Assembly (NCBI GenBank): GCA_025345505.1
Contig: JANVCC010009895.1
Span: 1,080,530-1,144,529, forward strand
DNA: 64,000 nucleotides
Direction: 5' to 3'
Origin: Todiramphus chloris collaris
Lineage: Eukaryota > Chordata > Aves > Coraciiformes > Alcedinidae
Below the pieces are notes generated by a model. The model did not search any database. It was not told the origin of the DNA and was given only the letters and a program-made list of their open reading frames with translations. This document shows, piece by piece, positions 62,359 to 64,000 of the stretch (its first letter is position 1; each line of letters begins with the position of its first letter). The translations under genes were made by a program, and so were the position numbers.

Positions 62359-63990
62359 CTAGCCCTGATTATCACTCCTTCCCTGGGCATATGTGCAGGA
62401 GTTTCCTTCTAGGGGATCTGACATATCATCCTCCCTTCTGTAGTACCTGGCAGCTTGGTCACGGGAGGCTGAGGCCACTTTCACTCTGGCGGAACCCCTT
62501 TGGTTAGTGTTTTCTCCTTTGAGCTCACGCACCCGTGCTGCCAGAACAGAAGTGGGTTTCCTATCCCATCTTCTCATGTCTTCCCCATGGTCACACAGAA
62601 AGAACCACAGCTCAGCTCGTGGGGTGTACCCTCTCTCTCTAGCTGGGGGACGTCGGGCTCTGACTCTGGGGTTTGTGACTTGCACTGGTGCCACACAGGA
62701 ACAACTCTTCCTTACCTCCTCCACAATCTCCTCCTTGAGGTCCCTAACCACAGCAGAGACCTGAGCCTTCATTGGGCCATTGACCATACTCTCGTAATAC
62801 CGGAATCTGTTGGCAATGGAGACCACTGTTTCTCGGTTGTCCTCAGCATTAATGGTTGCAATGAAGGGAGCATATTGCGATGGCCCTAGATTTGCCAGGT
62901 TCCACAACATCTGCCCTGTGCACCTGACTTGGTCGGGGTCATTATCATGCTGTCCATCCCTCCCAAAGGATACCTCTAATACTGCCACTTCTCTTAGCTG
63001 TTGGATTGCTTCCTCGAGTGTCTTCCACTGCATTTTATGATGGTACTCCTGCATTCTCTCTCTATGGACAAATCTTTCTCTTACACTCGTTAAAAGCCGC
63101 TCCCAGAGAGAAAGGGGCCCTGGCTCCCTCACAAATACCTGATCTACACCCGGGTCCTGGGTCAGGGATCCCAGATACCTCGCTTCACCCCCATCCAATT
63201 GCACACCTTTGCCCATAAGGTCCCAAACCCGAAGTAACCAGGTTGTATAAGCCTCACGCCCCCGTCGCACAATGTCTTTGCGCAAATTACGGAGGCTGTC
63301 GTATGACAGGGACTCGGTGATGATTTCGGGCTCTGGCTCTCCTGCTGGTTGTGAGGGCCCTGGTTCCCCATCATCATTAACTGGGCGTACTGATTTTGCC
63401 TTACACTTCCTCCTCTGCACAGGGGCAACTGCTGCTGGCTGGGGCTGCCCTTGTGGTTCAGCTGGAACCTGGACGGTTGTAACATCTGTGGGTTCCACTG
63501 CTGCACCACCAGGATCCCCCTCTTTGCGGCAGGGAGAGGGTTTCCCATCAGCTGGGGAGGTGTATTCCCTCAGCATCTGGCCCATCTGGCATATCTCCTT
63601 TACCAGTACCACTACCCAACTTGGGTGGTCTGTTTCTGAGGTGGGCTGTGTGGCAGGGTCAGGCTGCGGGGCAGGGTCAGGTTCTGGGGCAGCACTCCTA
63701 GCCTCTGGGGTGGGTGCCTGGGCAGTTATCCAAGCCAATCTGAATGCTAAATAGAGCAGGACTATCAACAACATTTGGCTAGTATCTAGAGGAAATCTAA
63801 ACCCTTCAAAAGCCGGTGGGGTAGGCCCAAAGAACTGGTTGAAGGGTTGGGAGAAAAATTCCCACTGTGTTATTTCCTCACAGAAAGTACCATTTTTCAT
63901 ATAACCCCAAAAACATGCGCTTAGTGTATGATAGCCCTGTATCCATGTGCCCACACTCCAGAGGAACATGAAAAGCCATGAATTCCTCAC
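62359..63990 (-). CDS. E13: ERVL-type gag
   Basis: A 543-codon open frame without breaks. The N-terminal part contains a hydrophobic segment (MLLIVLLYLAFRLAW, about residues 72-86) and a Pro/Gln/Thr-rich region; the middle is helical and charged (YDSLRNLRKDIVRRGREAY, LWERLLTSVRERFVHR). The C-terminal half (QVRCTGQMLWNLANLG, SCSCVAPVQV) is capsid/nucleocapsid-like but has no clear CCHC knuckle. It ends 55 bases before the pol frame. The native start may lie upstream of the window edge. Confidence 0.82.
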   Translation of the reverse strand: MRNSWLFMFLWSVGTWIQGYHTLSACFWGYMKNGTFCEEITQWEFFSQPFNQFFGPTPPAFEGFRFPLDTSQMLLIVLLYLAFRLAWITAQAPTPEARSAAPEPDPAPQPDPATQPTSETDHPSWVVVLVKEICQMGQMLREYTSPADGKPSPCRKEGDPGGAAVEPTDVTTVQVPAEPQGQPQPAAVAPVQRRKCKAKSVRPVNDDGEPGPSQPAGEPEPEIITESLSYDSLRNLRKDIVRRGREAYTTWLLRVWDLMGKGVQLDGGEARYLGSLTQDPGVDQVFVREPGPLSLWERLLTSVRERFVHRERMQEYHHKMQWKTLEEAIQQLREVAVLEVSFGRDGQHDNDPDQVRCTGQMLWNLANLGPSQYAPFIATINAEDNRETVVSIANRFRYYESMVNGPMKAQVSAVVRDLKEEIVEEVRKSCSCVAPVQVTNPRVRARRPPARERGYTPRAELWFFLCDHGEDMRRWDRKPTSVLAARVRELKGENTNQRGSARVKVASASRDQAARYYRREDDMSDPLEGNSCTYAQGRSDNQG

Positions 63991-64000
63991 TTTATCAACC

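Overview
This window is vertebrate, almost certainly avian, genomic DNA made almost entirely of retroelements. No host gene could be recognised. The avian call rests on CR1 LINE fragments with the CR1 ORF1 esterase, CR1 endonuclease/RT and the CR1 3' end, on ERVL-type LTRs that begin with a TGTCCTGGTTT-like end, and on avian-style class I, class II (beta/alpha-like) and ERVL proviruses, several with tRNA-Trp-like primer sites. The density of near-complete proviruses (at least 12 ERV units plus about a dozen solo or partial LTRs in 64 kb) suggests a low-recombination, repeat-rich region such as a songbird W chromosome; that is inference.

Layout. 1-7.8 kb: fragments of a class I LTR, a class II RNase H (E1), CR1, and a decayed class I gamma-like ERV (E2, +) broken by a CR1, by two solo LTRs and by a 5-bp-TSD LTR. 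7.83-21.24 kb: class II provirus E3 (+), bounded by 364-bp LTRs and a perfect 6-bp TSD (AAGAGG). Between its gag and its RT connection it carries about 8.4 kb of opposite-strand ERV: class II E4 (-, gag-dUTPase/protease-RT-env), whose 5' LTR lies in the 3' LTR of class I E5 (-, integrase C-terminus and env). 21.6-22.1 kb: solo ERVL LTR. 22.39-29.63 kb: class II provirus E6 (-), env-less, inserted in a CR1. 30.3-32.2 kb: the only long stretch without recognisable repeats. 32.2-39.1 kb: class II provirus E7 (-), with an env remnant. 39.7-41.0 kb: CR1 with a solo LTR. 41.0-45.4 kb: class I fragment E8 (+) and class II E9 (-), which keeps an open integrase frame. 45.4-49.1 kb: CR1, solo LTRs and gag-like/LTR-like remnants (E10). 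48.5-58.6 kb: class I E11 (+) interrupted by class I provirus E12 (-, tRNA-Pro PBS) and by an alpha-like solo LTR. 58.6-64 kb: ERVL-type provirus E13 (-), with an open gag and a pol that has one stop; it runs off the window.

The elements do not work together as an operon. They form a stratigraphy: target-site duplications of 4 bp (class I), 5 bp (ERVL) and 6 bp (class II) allow the insertion order to be read. LTR pairs of E3, E6 and E7 differ by about 3-4% (counted by eye), so these insertions look similar in age. Most coding regions are broken by stops and frameshifts. The best preserved are the E13 gag and pol, the E9 integrase, the E7 integrase and protease, the E4 env, the E6 and E4 capsids and the E3 RT-connection/RNase H frame. 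Names E1-E13 are local labels only.
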